DNA of 64,000 bases from Nocardia anaemiae NBRC 100462 (GCF_001612725.1 NZ_BDAZ01000053.1:49705-113704), one strand, 5' to 3'; shown: positions 1-7,866, counted from the first letter of the stretch. The notes: generated from the sequence alone by a model not told the origin. Translations and numbers: made by a program.

Positions 1-81
1 AGCCGGGTCCGCCCGCCGCTCACCGACCTCACCGAGGCCGAACTCGCCGAGCTGACCACCCTTGTGAAACCGATCGCCTGA
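1..81 (+). CDS. 3' end of a DapA-superfamily gene, possibly 5-dehydro-4-deoxyglucarate dehydratase (partial)
   Basis: Only the last 26 codons and the TGA at 79-81 are in the window. The visible tail, VRPPLTDLTEAELAEL, resembles the C-terminus of 5-dehydro-4-deoxyglucarate dehydratases, which convert the product of glucarate/galactarate dehydratases to 2-oxoglutarate semialdehyde. The assignment leans on context: the next gene starts 16 bases downstream on the same strand and is a galactarate-type dehydratase making exactly that substrate. The fragment is too short to exclude another DapA-family aldolase. Confidence 0.5.
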   Translation, partial: SRVRPPLTDLTEAELAELTTLVKPIA

Positions 82-97
82 CCCCCGAAGGACCACC

Positions 98-1231
98 ATG
101 GACTCCCCCATCCTCGACCGAATCACCAGCGTCAAGATCTCTTCGGTCACCGTGCCCCTGCCGACCGGGATCAGCGATGCGAAGGTACTGACCGGTCGAC
201 AGAAACCCATGACCGAAGTCGCCGTGCTGTTCGCCGAGATCAGCACCGAAGCCGGGCTCGAAGGCATCGGCATCGGCTACTCCAAACGCGCGGGCGGACC
301 GGGACAGTTCGCACATGCCCGTGAGATCGCCCCCGTTTTACTGGGTGAGGACCCCAGCGATATCGCCAAGATCTGGGACAAACTGATGTGGGCGGGTGCT
401 TCGGTCGGTCGCAGCGGGCTGTCGGTGCAGGCGATCGCCGCTTTCGATGTGGCTCTGTGGGATCTGAAGGCCAAGCGGGCCGGGTTGCCGTTGGCGAAAC
501 TGCTCGGGGCCCACCGTGATTCGGTGCGCTGCTACAACACCTCCGGCGGATTCCTGCACGCACCGATCGAAGAGGTCCTCGACCGTGCCACGGCATCGCT
601 GGAACAGGGCATCGGCGGCATCAAGATCAAGGTCGGACATCCCGACCACGCGGTGGATCTCGCTCGCCTCACCGCGGTGCGCGAGAAGCTCGGCGACCGG
701 GTGCCGTTGATGGTCGACGCCAACCAGCAGTGGGACCGCCCCGCCGCCCGCCGCATGTGCCGAGCCTTCGAACCGTTCGGGCTGGTGTGGATCGAAGAGC
801 CCCTCGACGCCTACGACTTCGACGGCCACGCCCAACTCAGCGCCACCTTCGACACCGCAATCGCCACCGGCGAAATGCTCACCAGCGTGGCCGAACACAG
901 CCAACTCATCGCCGCCCGCGGCGCGGATATCGTGCAGCCGGACGCACCGCGCGTCGGCGGCATCACCCAGTTCCTGAAGGTGATGGCCCTCGCCGACAGC
1001 CAAAACCTGCAAATGGCACCGCATTTCGCGATGGAAATCCACATCCACCTCGCCGCCGCCTACCCACGAGAGCCATGGGTCGAACACTTCGAATGGTTCG
1101 ACCCCCTCTTCAACGAGCGCCTGGAAATCGCCGACGGCCGCATGCACCTGTCATCGCGCCCAGGCCTCGGCGTAACCATCAGCGACCAAGCCCGCGCCTG
1201 GACCACCACCGAACACACCATCCACTCTTGA
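98..1231 (+). CDS. L-talarate/galactarate dehydratase (enolase superfamily)
   Basis: A 377-residue mandelate-racemase-type member of the enolase superfamily that dehydrates galactarate or L-talarate to 5-keto-4-deoxyglucarate. The barrel motifs are visible: KIKVG with the two catalytic lysines near residue 180, metal ligands in VDANQQW, WIEEPL and ATGEML, and the catalytic-His segment MAPHFAMEIHIHLAAAYP. That last segment and the following PWVEHFEWFDPLFNE closely match the characterised Salmonella TalrD/GalrD enzyme, as far as I can recall it. The ATG at 98 has GAAGGA a few bases upstream. The gene follows a DapA-family gene by 16 bases, suggesting an operon for aldarate catabolism. Glucarate dehydratase is the main alternative. 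Confidence 0.85.
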   Translation: MDSPILDRITSVKISSVTVPLPTGISDAKVLTGRQKPMTEVAVLFAEISTEAGLEGIGIGYSKRAGGPGQFAHAREIAPVLLGEDPSDIAKIWDKLMWAGASVGRSGLSVQAIAAFDVALWDLKAKRAGLPLAKLLGAHRDSVRCYNTSGGFLHAPIEEVLDRATASLEQGIGGIKIKVGHPDHAVDLARLTAVREKLGDRVPLMVDANQQWDRPAARRMCRAFEPFGLVWIEEPLDAYDFDGHAQLSATFDTAIATGEMLTSVAEHSQLIAARGADIVQPDAPRVGGITQFLKVMALADSQNLQMAPHFAMEIHIHLAAAYPREPWVEHFEWFDPLFNERLEIADGRMHLSSRPGLGVTISDQARAWTTTEHTIHS

Positions 1232-1402
1232 TTGCTGTGCCGGTCAGATGATCACCATGCGTTGATGGCGGAGACCCACACGCCAATGCACGGTGATCAC
1301 CTGTCCAATTCGGATGCTCCGCGATGTTCATGTGGCGCACCTCGGCCTCCTGGAGGGCGACCACGACCGTCGCTGCCATGCAACTTGATATGCAGTTTAA
1401 GG

Positions 1403-1431
1403 TTGAATGGCAAATTTCATTGCATTGGCCT
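1403..1431 (+). promoter_or_regulatory. Promoter with internal inverted repeat, copy A
   Basis: TTGAAT at 1403-1408 and TGGCCT at 1426-1431 are separated by 17 bases. The spacer holds GCAA-N6-TTGC, an operator-like inverted repeat. The same arrangement occurs at 4819-4847 in front of the CHAP gene, and the sequence is also conserved downstream as far as a GTGACCAG start. The duplication of the whole block is why I call this a functional promoter; the transcription start itself is inferred. Confidence 0.5.
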
Positions 1432-1542
1432 GGGGGGACCAGCCACTGGCCTGCGTGCGACGCAGGTCGCCCCTGCACCCACGGCGACGGGTGAGGAGCA
1501 GTACAGCGGCGTCGGCTAGCGATGGAAGAGGCAGTGGGACCC

Positions 1543-1662
1543 GTGACCAGGCCGAGGAAGGACTGTTCTCCGCTACCAGTGCGCGAACTCGAGTCTGCGC
1601 ACGGCGGGAGCACGTTTCCACCACATCCAGTTCGGAATACGAGCAGTGGTGCGCCCAGCTGA
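1543..1662 (+). pseudogene. Frameshifted remnant of the 5' end of a CHAP-gene paralogue
   Basis: GTG at 1543 lies in a block (about 1530-1595) that aligns with the start of the CHAP gene at 4935: both read GTGACCAG followed by GCCGAGGAAG. One base is missing here, so the natural frame gives a 39-codon ORF ending at TGA 1660, while the frame after the indel reads AEEGLFSAT, matching AEEVPFAAV of the CHAP protein. Recognisable similarity fades within about 20 codons. I read it as the decayed start of a duplicated gene, left between the duplicated promoter and the present toxin-like gene. Confidence 0.45.
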
Positions 1663-1764
1663 GTGGCGACGGGTTCCGCAACTGCCGTTTCAACCCTGGA
1701 TGGAAACGGCAGCCGAGGTTGTGGGACCGCGCGACCAACTGGCCGCAATACCGGGTGCGGCGCC

Positions 1765-4398
1765 GTGACACTGACGCTGCCTGCGGCGTTTCCCAAGTGG
1801 CTGGTCGACGCGGTGGCAGGGTACTGGCCCGAATGCGACGAAGACGCCGTGCGCCGCGAAGGTGACCACTGGAAGGCGGCCGGCGAGAACTGCCGCCAGC
1901 TCGGCCAACGCCACGACATCGCGTCCACCATGGAAAAGGCCGCCCTGCGCGGCTACAGTGCCGACACCAAAGCCGCCAGAAACGCGCAACTCGGCAACGA
2001 CCTGCGCAACCAGGCCGCCTACTGCGATTCCATGGCTGGACAGTGTTACCAGAAAGCCAATGACTGCGAATTCACCAAACTCCAGGTCATCGGAACCGGG
2101 GTCGCGCTACTAGCACAGCTCGCGGTGGATGCGCTGATGTCCGCACCCGGCGTCGTGAAAGCTGCCGAGGACCGAGCAGCAGCCGAAGCATCCTGGAGCG
2201 CGACCGCCCGCCGGTACTACGGCGAGGTGAAAAAGGTCGGACTGGAGTGCGCCACCAAACGCAAAGGTCTACCGCTGGCCAAGGCTACCGCCATCGGGGT
2301 CGCCCTCGGTGGCGGGACCGCCGCCGCTGTCAACGCCGGAGCCCAGTTCTACCAGAAGGAAGTATTGCATCACCGCGACAAGATGGACTGGAACATGGTC
2401 GAAGACGCCGCGATCATCGGTGGCGTCGGCGGTGGAATCGGAGCGCGATTCGCGTCGCGATTCGCGCCCGGAATCAATAGGTTCCTCGGCAAAGTCGCCG
2501 GCAACTCGAAATCGAATATCGTCCGCTACGGCGCACACGTCACGAGCGGGCTACTGATCGGCGGGGTCGGTGGCTTAGCGGGAGCGATCGGCGGGGCGGG
2601 CGCGGGGATCGTTGTGACCGGGCATATCCCGGACGCCAAGGAACTGCGTACCAGCGTGATCCAAGGTTTCGTCGGCGGCGTTGTCGGTTCGGTCACCGTC
2701 TTCGCCCGCCCCATACCACCGGGCATGCGGGTCAACCCAGACCGCACCGTCCCATCAGAAGCCGAAAAGACCACACCCCCCTACCAAAAACAGGTCTGGC
2801 CCCCAGAAGGCGAAAAACCCACCCCACCCCCCGAACACAAACCACACCAACCAACTCCAGCCAAACCAGACCACACACCCCCACCAGAAACCGAAAAGAC
2901 CACACCCCCCTACCAAAAACAGGTCTGGCCCCCAGAAGGCGAAAAACCCACCCCACCCCCCGAACACAAACCACACCAACCAACTCCAGCCAAACCAGAC
3001 CACACACCCCCACGGCACACCGAAAAAACCCCACCCACAGGCGGCGAACAGGTCCAGCCTCCGCGTGCAACCGACAAGGAAGCGACCCCGCCGCCCGACA
3101 GGCAAGGCAAGGGGGAACCAACCAAGCCGCAGTCAACGGATCGAGGGCCCGCCGATGAGACTCCGCCCACCGACAAGACACCGGCCGAGCCACAACAACC
3201 ATACGGCGGGAAGGGGGAGCCCTGGCCCGACGAACTCGTCTGGCCCCTTGGCGAATCCGACGAAGAAGCGGCCCCGCGGCCCGAACACACACCGGACAAC
3301 GATCCGAGCGAACCAGCGAACCCGCGCCGAGACTTGGACGAGTCCGACCGACATCTCGCACCTTCGCGGCCGGGAGAAGGAACCCGACCACTCGACCGCA
3401 CGCCGATCGACGGAGAAATAGCCGAGCCACATCGGAGGTTGTCACCGTACCCTTCCGACCAACAGGTCTGGCCCAAACTCGCAACCGACAAGCCTGCCAC
3501 GGCCCAGGAACATCCCAAACCCGAGGCCGACAAGTTTGCCGCACAAGAGGAACAAGCCAAGCCACCGGCCACCAACGAGCCGGATCCCTCGACCGGCAAG
3601 ACGCCGGGCGAGCAACAACGACTGCGCACCGAGGAAGAGACTCCGCCGCGCGCCATCGAGTCCGTCGGGCCAGTTAATCCCCCGTCACATATTTTCCCGA
3701 CGGAGCGGCAGAGGCTGCAATTGAATACGATCATCGACACCGTGAAATATCGAGCGGTTTCCGGTAAGTTTCCCTCGGAGCTGGACTTGCCCGCAGTCAA
3801 CGCCATCCTCAACGAGCCACTTCACTTCGAAACCCACGGGTACGATGATAACGGAGTATACCCTGATGGCCCTGGTGGTCGTATTGTCAGAAATATAGAC
3901 ACAACTCTGAGAACTCTCGAGCAACACAAATCGACCCCCGAGTTTTTCAAAGGTAAGCCATTACTCGCGTTCGTCGAAAACGATAAAATGATGATTCAGG
4001 GTAAACCGCACGGCATGGTTGTTTACAACTTCCCCGTCAGACTGAATGATGCTGTCGGCCGTGAGGTCAGCCGCTTGACGATCAGTAGCCTATTGCCTTC
4101 CGCGGACATGAAATCCTTGCGAGATTTGGTCGTATCCGACCCCCGTACCCTCGATCTGTATTTGCAGCGAATCTGGGGAGATTCGCCCTATCTGGCACGC
4201 CGAATGCAACAATCACCTCTCATCCTCTTCGAAAATACCCCCGCCACTCCCAACGCGAGCGACATCCTCCTGGAGGCCGGCGCCGCTTCACAACACGGGG
4301 GGAGACTTACCCAAGGACAAAGGGACTTATTCAAAGCGATGTTTACAATCCGAAACGGCGAAGGTGTACTCAACACCATCGAGATCCCCACTGAATAA
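1765..4398 (+). CDS. Large CpnT-like polymorphic effector with unrecognised C-terminal domain
   Basis: An 877-residue modular protein. Residues 1-60 (LTLPAAFPKWLVDAV, then WPECDEDAVRREGDHW) resemble the WXG100-like N-terminal domain of M. tuberculosis CpnT and other type VII-linked effectors. Residues 100-330 contain hydrophobic and glycine-rich segments that could insert in membranes. Residues 340-630 form a proline/charged stalk with a perfect 41-residue duplication. Residues 635-877 form a compact domain I cannot assign, encoded by visibly AT-richer DNA with more varied codons; by analogy with polymorphic toxins it may be the active tip. GTG 1765 was chosen because family homology starts there, although no ribosome-binding site is evident. 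No immunity gene of normal size follows. Secretion route and toxicity are inferred. Confidence 0.65.
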   Translation: MTLTLPAAFPKWLVDAVAGYWPECDEDAVRREGDHWKAAGENCRQLGQRHDIASTMEKAALRGYSADTKAARNAQLGNDLRNQAAYCDSMAGQCYQKANDCEFTKLQVIGTGVALLAQLAVDALMSAPGVVKAAEDRAAAEASWSATARRYYGEVKKVGLECATKRKGLPLAKATAIGVALGGGTAAAVNAGAQFYQKEVLHHRDKMDWNMVEDAAIIGGVGGGIGARFASRFAPGINRFLGKVAGNSKSNIVRYGAHVTSGLLIGGVGGLAGAIGGAGAGIVVTGHIPDAKELRTSVIQGFVGGVVGSVTVFARPIPPGMRVNPDRTVPSEAEKTTPPYQKQVWPPEGEKPTPPPEHKPHQPTPAKPDHTPPPETEKTTPPYQKQVWPPEGEKPTPPPEHKPHQPTPAKPDHTPPRHTEKTPPTGGEQVQPPRATDKEATPPPDRQGKGEPTKPQSTDRGPADETPPTDKTPAEPQQPYGGKGEPWPDELVWPLGESDEEAAPRPEHTPDNDPSEPANPRRDLDESDRHLAPSRPGEGTRPLDRTPIDGEIAEPHRRLSPYPSDQQVWPKLATDKPATAQEHPKPEADKFAAQEEQAKPPATNEPDPSTGKTPGEQQRLRTEEETPPRAIESVGPVNPPSHIFPTERQRLQLNTIIDTVKYRAVSGKFPSELDLPAVNAILNEPLHFETHGYDDNGVYPDGPGGRIVRNIDTTLRTLEQHKSTPEFFKGKPLLAFVENDKMMIQGKPHGMVVYNFPVRLNDAVGREVSRLTISSLLPSADMKSLRDLVVSDPRTLDLYLQRIWGDSPYLARRMQQSPLILFENTPATPNASDILLEAGAASQHGGRLTQGQRDLFKAMFTIRNGEGVLNTIEIPTE
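2762..3013 (+). repeat. Perfect 123-bp direct repeat (period 129 bp) in the stalk of the effector gene
   Basis: Bases 2762-2884 recur without a mismatch at 2891-3013, an offset of 129 bases or 43 codons, so the frame is kept. The encoded unit starts EKTTPPYQKQVWPPEGEK and ends PAKPDHTPP. A shorter diverged relative (QVWP) recurs near codon 570. Identity at synonymous sites points to recent duplication or ongoing slippage, altering stalk length. Confidence 0.95.
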
Positions 4399-4420
4399 AA
4401 TTCGATGGAGATTGAACCCG

Positions 4421-4558
4421 GTGCACACGCATAGCAAGCCGGGAAAGAGGACTTGGTGCGGTGCCCCCACCAACACGCCCGCGGACAATCCGCCTGCAGC
4501 ACCGATCCTTACCACACTCGACCAGTGGACGTCCATCGCCGAACCCAGCACCAGATGA
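4421..4558 (+). CDS. Possible 45-residue ORF after the effector gene
   Basis: GTG at 4421 opens a 45-codon frame (VHTHSKPGKRTWCGAPTNTP...) ending in TGA at 4556-4558, 22 bases after the effector stop, with GGAG about a dozen bases upstream of the start. The product has no recognisable domain. Its position is where an immunity gene would be expected, but it is unusually short for one. Coding potential is uncertain. Confidence 0.25.
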   Translation: MHTHSKPGKRTWCGAPTNTPADNPPAAPILTTLDQWTSIAEPSTR

Positions 4559-4934
4559 CCCGACCCGCCCGAGAGCGGGCGACGCGCCCCGCAGCGATAC
4601 CGCCCAGAGTCTGTGACACAGATTCGAAATCACCTGTCGCAGCCGACCTGCGTGACGCGGCGGCCCAGCTCTCCGCGCGCCGTGCCGCCCGCGACACGCG
4701 AGGTTATGCGTCACATCCACGCCGAGGAGACTGAGTAGCTCCGCAATTGCCGCACGAACTGCGCGCCGATATCGCGGCAAGCGCCTGGGACTCATGCAAA
4801 CAAATCTGCAAGTAACAATTGATTGGCAAATGTAGTTGCACTAGCCTGAGTGCACACGCCCCCGGCCCGCGCGCGACAAGAATCGACCGCCACACAACGG
4901 CGTCGGCCATAGCGAGAAAGAGGCAGTCCGAACC
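4559..4934. other. 376-base intergenic region before the CHAP gene
   Basis: No gene is supported here. The 5' half is GC-rich with no strong structure. The 3' half carries promoter copy B (4819-4847) and a leader that aligns with 1432-1542: both contain GGCGTCGGC followed shortly by AGCGA and GAGGCAGT just before the GTG start. Confidence 0.6.
4819..4847 (+). promoter_or_regulatory. Promoter with internal inverted repeat, copy B, for the CHAP gene
   Basis: TTGATT at 4819-4824 and TAGCCT at 4842-4847 are 17 bases apart and fit a housekeeping-type promoter. GCAA-N6-TTGC lies inside the spacer, as in copy A, so a repressor bound there would cover both promoter elements. The start codon at 4935 is 88 bases downstream. 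Confidence 0.55.
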
Positions 4935-6356
4935 GTGACCAGCGCCGAGGAAGTACCGTTCGCCGCTGTCGATGCACCCGATGAGACAGACGGCGCCGAG
5001 ACGACAACACAGACCACCACATCCCCAGACCGACGCACGCCGTCGCGCAATGGCCGCCCACTTCTGACGGTTCCATGGCAACCCGGCCAGCCAAATCGCC
5101 AGGAATCCGGACCATCGGCCTCACCACCGGTCCCCTCGTCCGCATCCGTTGGCGCATCACCCATATCCCCCACATCGGGCACGACTCCGTCGCCACCGAG
5201 CACGACAGCGCCACCTACCATCGGTCACCCAGCCAGGACACCTCCCTCACCCGAAGCCGCCGCCTCACCCGCTCGCCCCGCATCACGAAACAGATCAGGG
5301 CAGCATCACGATGCGACCGCAGACCCTTCGCTTCCCACCAAAATGGTCGAGGCGATCCTCCCGACCCTCGCATCGGCACTGGCCGCACTGGCAGGCCCGA
5401 AAACCGCCGCGGCACCGACCACCCCCGCCGGCAGTGCACCCACGACGGCCCCGAACACCCAGCAAACGCCACAGACCCTGCGGCAACTGGCGGCGATGTA
5501 CGGGCCCGGAGACGATGGCGCTCCACACAACCAACTCGCCGCCGATCCCAGCGGCCATGCCGGAGCCGGAGAAACTGCCAAAGCGTACCGACTCCGGCAG
5601 CTATACCACCGGCATCTCGCGCAGGCATTCAACACAATCGACAACGAGCTGGCCGCATGCATCCGCCAACTCGCCGGCGCGAACAACGTGGACCGCAAAA
5701 CCCTCCTCCGGATACTCCGCGAAGTCGATGTAGGGCTGGCCGAACTGGGCCCGGCCGCATTCACGCGCGACGGTTATCACCGAGTCGAGAAGATCTTGGA
5801 CACCGCCCTGCGCCACTCCCGCGCCATCGTCCACGCCAGTGGAGCGCACTCCACTGCGACCGCCCAAACCATCCACCAACTCGCCAATCAATACCTGAGC
5901 ACCCTGGCCGGTATGCCGACCCGACAAAGCGGCACACGCGGCCGATCCTCGAGCATCGACAATGTCCTCAACCTTGCCCAGCAAGAACTCGGACTAGGGG
6001 TCCACGAAACCAACGGCAACAATCACGTGAACCGGCCCTACAACATCGACGGGCCCTGGTGTGCGGCGTTCGCCACCTGGGTCTGGCAACAAGCCGGCAT
6101 CCACGTCAACTGGAGCGGCAAGAACTACGTCCCCACCGTCTGGTCCGACGCCCAACGCATGGGCCTCGCCGGGAACGCGTCCACCGCCCGCCCCGGGGAC
6201 CTCATCGTCTTCCCCGGCCAGAAACACATCGGACTCGTCGTCGCACGCAACGGCAACACCATCACCACTATCGAAGGCAACTCAGGCGATGCGGTCCGCC
6301 AGCACACCTACAGCAGCCCCGCCGGCTTCGTCGGCGTCGTCCACCCGCCCCGATAA
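4935..6356 (+). CDS. CHAP-domain amidase/endopeptidase with disordered N-terminus
   Basis: A 473-residue protein. Residues 1-175 are Pro/Ser/Thr-rich and probably disordered. Residues 175-345 are mostly helical with low sequence complexity in places. Residues 350-473 form a CHAP (NlpC/P60-like) domain: the nucleophile Cys376 lies in DGPWCAAFATWVWQQAG, the probable catalytic His431 in GQKHIGLVVA, and a polar third residue in IEGNSG. CHAP enzymes cleave peptidoglycan amide or peptide bonds. There is no classical signal peptide; the shared promoter with the neighbouring CpnT-like gene suggests a common export route, possibly type VII, which is inference. GTG 4935 is set by alignment with the duplicated copy at 1543. 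Confidence 0.75.
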   Translation: MTSAEEVPFAAVDAPDETDGAETTTQTTTSPDRRTPSRNGRPLLTVPWQPGQPNRQESGPSASPPVPSSASVGASPISPTSGTTPSPPSTTAPPTIGHPARTPPSPEAAASPARPASRNRSGQHHDATADPSLPTKMVEAILPTLASALAALAGPKTAAAPTTPAGSAPTTAPNTQQTPQTLRQLAAMYGPGDDGAPHNQLAADPSGHAGAGETAKAYRLRQLYHRHLAQAFNTIDNELAACIRQLAGANNVDRKTLLRILREVDVGLAELGPAAFTRDGYHRVEKILDTALRHSRAIVHASGAHSTATAQTIHQLANQYLSTLAGMPTRQSGTRGRSSSIDNVLNLAQQELGLGVHETNGNNHVNRPYNIDGPWCAAFATWVWQQAGIHVNWSGKNYVPTVWSDAQRMGLAGNASTARPGDLIVFPGQKHIGLVVARNGNTITTIEGNSGDAVRQHTYSSPAGFVGVVHPPR

Positions 6357-6450
6357 TGCACCAAGGCAGTCAACGACTGAGGCACCGTCCGTCACAGGGC
6401 GTCCAGGTCGGCAGTCGCACACCGACCTGTCCGCTAGTTCGGTGTCTGTG

Positions 6451-6894
6451 TCAGTTCCAGTTGTCGATCTTGACGTCATGCGGGTCGGGGGCGCCTTTTC
6501 CGGTCTCCACCAACGACTTCAGGCTCAGCAGGAAGACCGCCCACTTGGTGCTGCAATGGTGCATGAATTCCACCGGCTCCTTCCAGCCCTCGTGCTTGAA
6601 GAGCACCACGGCGTAGTCGTCGACCTGGTCGAGGCTCCAGTCCACGTGGGTGCCGACCCACTCCTCGGGGCCTTCGACGACCTCCCAGCGCACGTGGTTG
6701 CCCGGGTCGAGCTCGAGGACCTTCATATCGAATCCACCGGCATCGAAACGGAATTGGAGTACGCCGCCCACATCATTGCCTTTGCCCTGGGTGTTGGTCG
6801 CCCACCACGCGGCCAGCCCCTCGACGGTGGTCAGGGCCGCATAGACCTCGGCCGTCGACGCTTTGGTTGCGACTCGGTGCAGGATATCCACCAT
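6451..6894 (-). CDS. SRPBCC/AHSA1 family protein
   Basis: A 147-residue START-like protein of the AHSA1 group: the N-terminus VDILHRVATKASTAEVYAAL, then LAAWW, and a C-terminal helix around STKWAVFLLSLKSLVETG are characteristic. These proteins form a hydrophobic cavity of mostly unknown ligand. ATG 6894 has AAAGAGG upstream. It is the third gene of an AHSA1-ArsR-AHSA1 operon, 29 bases after the regulator, an arrangement common in actinobacteria. The ligand and physiological role are unknown. Confidence 0.8.
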   Translation of the reverse strand: MVDILHRVATKASTAEVYAALTTVEGLAAWWATNTQGKGNDVGGVLQFRFDAGGFDMKVLELDPGNHVRWEVVEGPEEWVGTHVDWSLDQVDDYAVVLFKHEGWKEPVEFMHHCSTKWAVFLLSLKSLVETGKGAPDPHDVKIDNWN

Positions 6895-6923
6895 GTTCGA
6901 ATCCTCTTTCCAGTATCGGACTT

Positions 6924-7268
6924 TCACTTCTGCTGATCTTTTGTGCGCTGAATCGCCTCGGCGATCCGCTTGATGCGCCGGAGCCTGGCGTCCCACGCCG
7001 CCCCGACCGAGGACAACTGTGCGACCGCGCGGGCAAGTTGTGCCTCATCCACTCGATACCTCCGCTCCCGCCCCGCGGGCGTGGCGTGCACCAGACCGAC
7101 GCGGTCGAGCACACCCAGATGTTTCGCGATGGCCTGCCGGGTCACCGGCAGCTGCTCACTGAGGCTGGTGGCCGTGCCATCCCCGGCCGCCAAGAGCAGG
7201 TCGAGCATCCGCCGACGGGTCGGATCCCCCACCGCGGACCACAGGTCGTCGTCGACGGTAGCGGTCAC
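6924..7268 (-). CDS. ArsR-family winged-helix regulator
   Basis: A 114-residue repressor with the ArsR/SmtB winged helix: WSAVGDPTRRRMLDLLLAAG, recognition helix in LPVTRQAIAKHLGVLDR, and wing in GRERRYRVDEAQL. It has no Cys pair for arsenic-type metal sensing, so it belongs with the non-metal ArsR regulators usually paired with AHSA1 proteins. GTG 7268 overlaps the upstream stop as GTGA, indicating translational coupling. Its likely operators are the two palindromes at 7729-7790, which would make the operon self-repressed. Confidence 0.85.
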   Translation of the reverse strand: MTATVDDDLWSAVGDPTRRRMLDLLLAAGDGTATSLSEQLPVTRQAIAKHLGVLDRVGLVHATPAGRERRYRVDEAQLARAVAQLSSVGAAWDARLRRIKRIAEAIQRTKDQQK

Positions 7269-7714
7269 GGGGTCGACACCAGCCGCGCGATGTACTCCCC
7301 GAGTTGCGGAACGAACCTGCCCCAACCCTCCACGTGGTCGAGATAGGTCTCCTCCAACTTCGCGGCCTCCCACCCCATTTCGCGGAACCCGGACTCGGTG
7401 AGCCGAATCCTGGTGCCCGCACCCGAGGGGGTGAGCTCGAAGGTGACCAGCAGCGAGTCGGCGAGATCGGTCGAGCCTTCCGGGTAGCACCAGCGGAACG
7501 AGAATAGCCGTGGCCGCTCGACGGTCACCACGGTGATCGGGGCGACATGCTCACGATCGCCGAAGACCAGCTCACCGACCGCGCCGGGAGTCACCTGGAA
7601 ATCGGCCGCATCGGACCACCATTCCGAGATGTGTTCGGGACTGCTGACCACCTCGAAGACCACCTCGGGCGAGGCGTCGACGTGGATCTCACGTTCAATG
7701 CTGCCGTACTCCAT
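7265..7714 (-). CDS. SRPBCC/AHSA1 family protein, first gene of the operon
   Basis: A 149-residue AHSA1-type protein (IEREIHVDASPEVVFEVV, ISEWWSDAADF, and a C-terminal SGFREMGWEAAK segment). Two in-frame ATGs exist; 7714 is preferred because the GGAGG at 7721-7725 is then six bases further away, whereas the ATG at 7720 would abut it. The operon is headed by two operator palindromes. Paired AHSA1 proteins flanking an ArsR suggest that one or both bind the inducing compound; this is inference. Confidence 0.8.
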   Translation of the reverse strand: MEYGSIEREIHVDASPEVVFEVVSSPEHISEWWSDAADFQVTPGAVGELVFGDREHVAPITVVTVERPRLFSFRWCYPEGSTDLADSLLVTFELTPSGAGTRIRLTESGFREMGWEAAKLEETYLDHVEGWGRFVPQLGEYIARLVSTP

Positions 7715-7728
7715 ATCCATCCTCCATC

Positions 7729-7790
7729 TGCAACGTTTGGTTGCACATCACGCTAGTCGACCCTCCATCGTCACGCAACCATTGGTTGCA
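7729..7790 (-). promoter_or_regulatory. Two operator palindromes GCAAC-N5-GTTGC in front of the ArsR operon
   Basis: GCAAC-N5-GTTGC occurs at 7730-7744 and again at 7775-7789, centres 45 bases apart, with TTGGTTGCACAT shared as a direct repeat between them. The proximal site almost touches the ribosome-binding site, and the distal one would overlap the promoter. This is the expected layout for an autorepressing ArsR dimer. Confidence 0.7.
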
Positions 7791-7866
7791 CATTGACATA
7801 AAGAGAGAACCCGAGCGGAGTCCAACTACCTCCGCCGGGAGGGGTCAACAGAACGACGTCGGCTGG

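Larger units (their letters stand above)
1232..1764. other. 533-base intergenic region with imperfect hairpin, promoter copy and ORF remnant
   Basis: This stretch has no convincing intact gene. It holds an imperfect inverted repeat at 1249-1299 (arms TGATCACCATGCG... and ...GCACGGTGATCA), which may terminate the dehydratase transcript but has no T-tract. It also holds a promoter-like block at 1403-1431 and a frameshifted remnant from 1543, both of which match the region in front of the CHAP gene at 4935. Part of it (1248-1270) resembles a stretch at 29480-29506 on the other strand. Confidence 0.6.

Noticed and set aside
338..1147. 269-residue open frame on the minus strand opposite the dehydratase gene
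   Set aside because: It is the antisense shadow of a clear enolase-superfamily gene, with no domain of its own and no ribosome-binding site.
2681..3565. Long frames on both strands within the proline-rich stalk region
   Set aside because: They arise from the skewed composition of the repeat; the +1 frame encoding the stalk joins recognisable N- and C-terminal domains.
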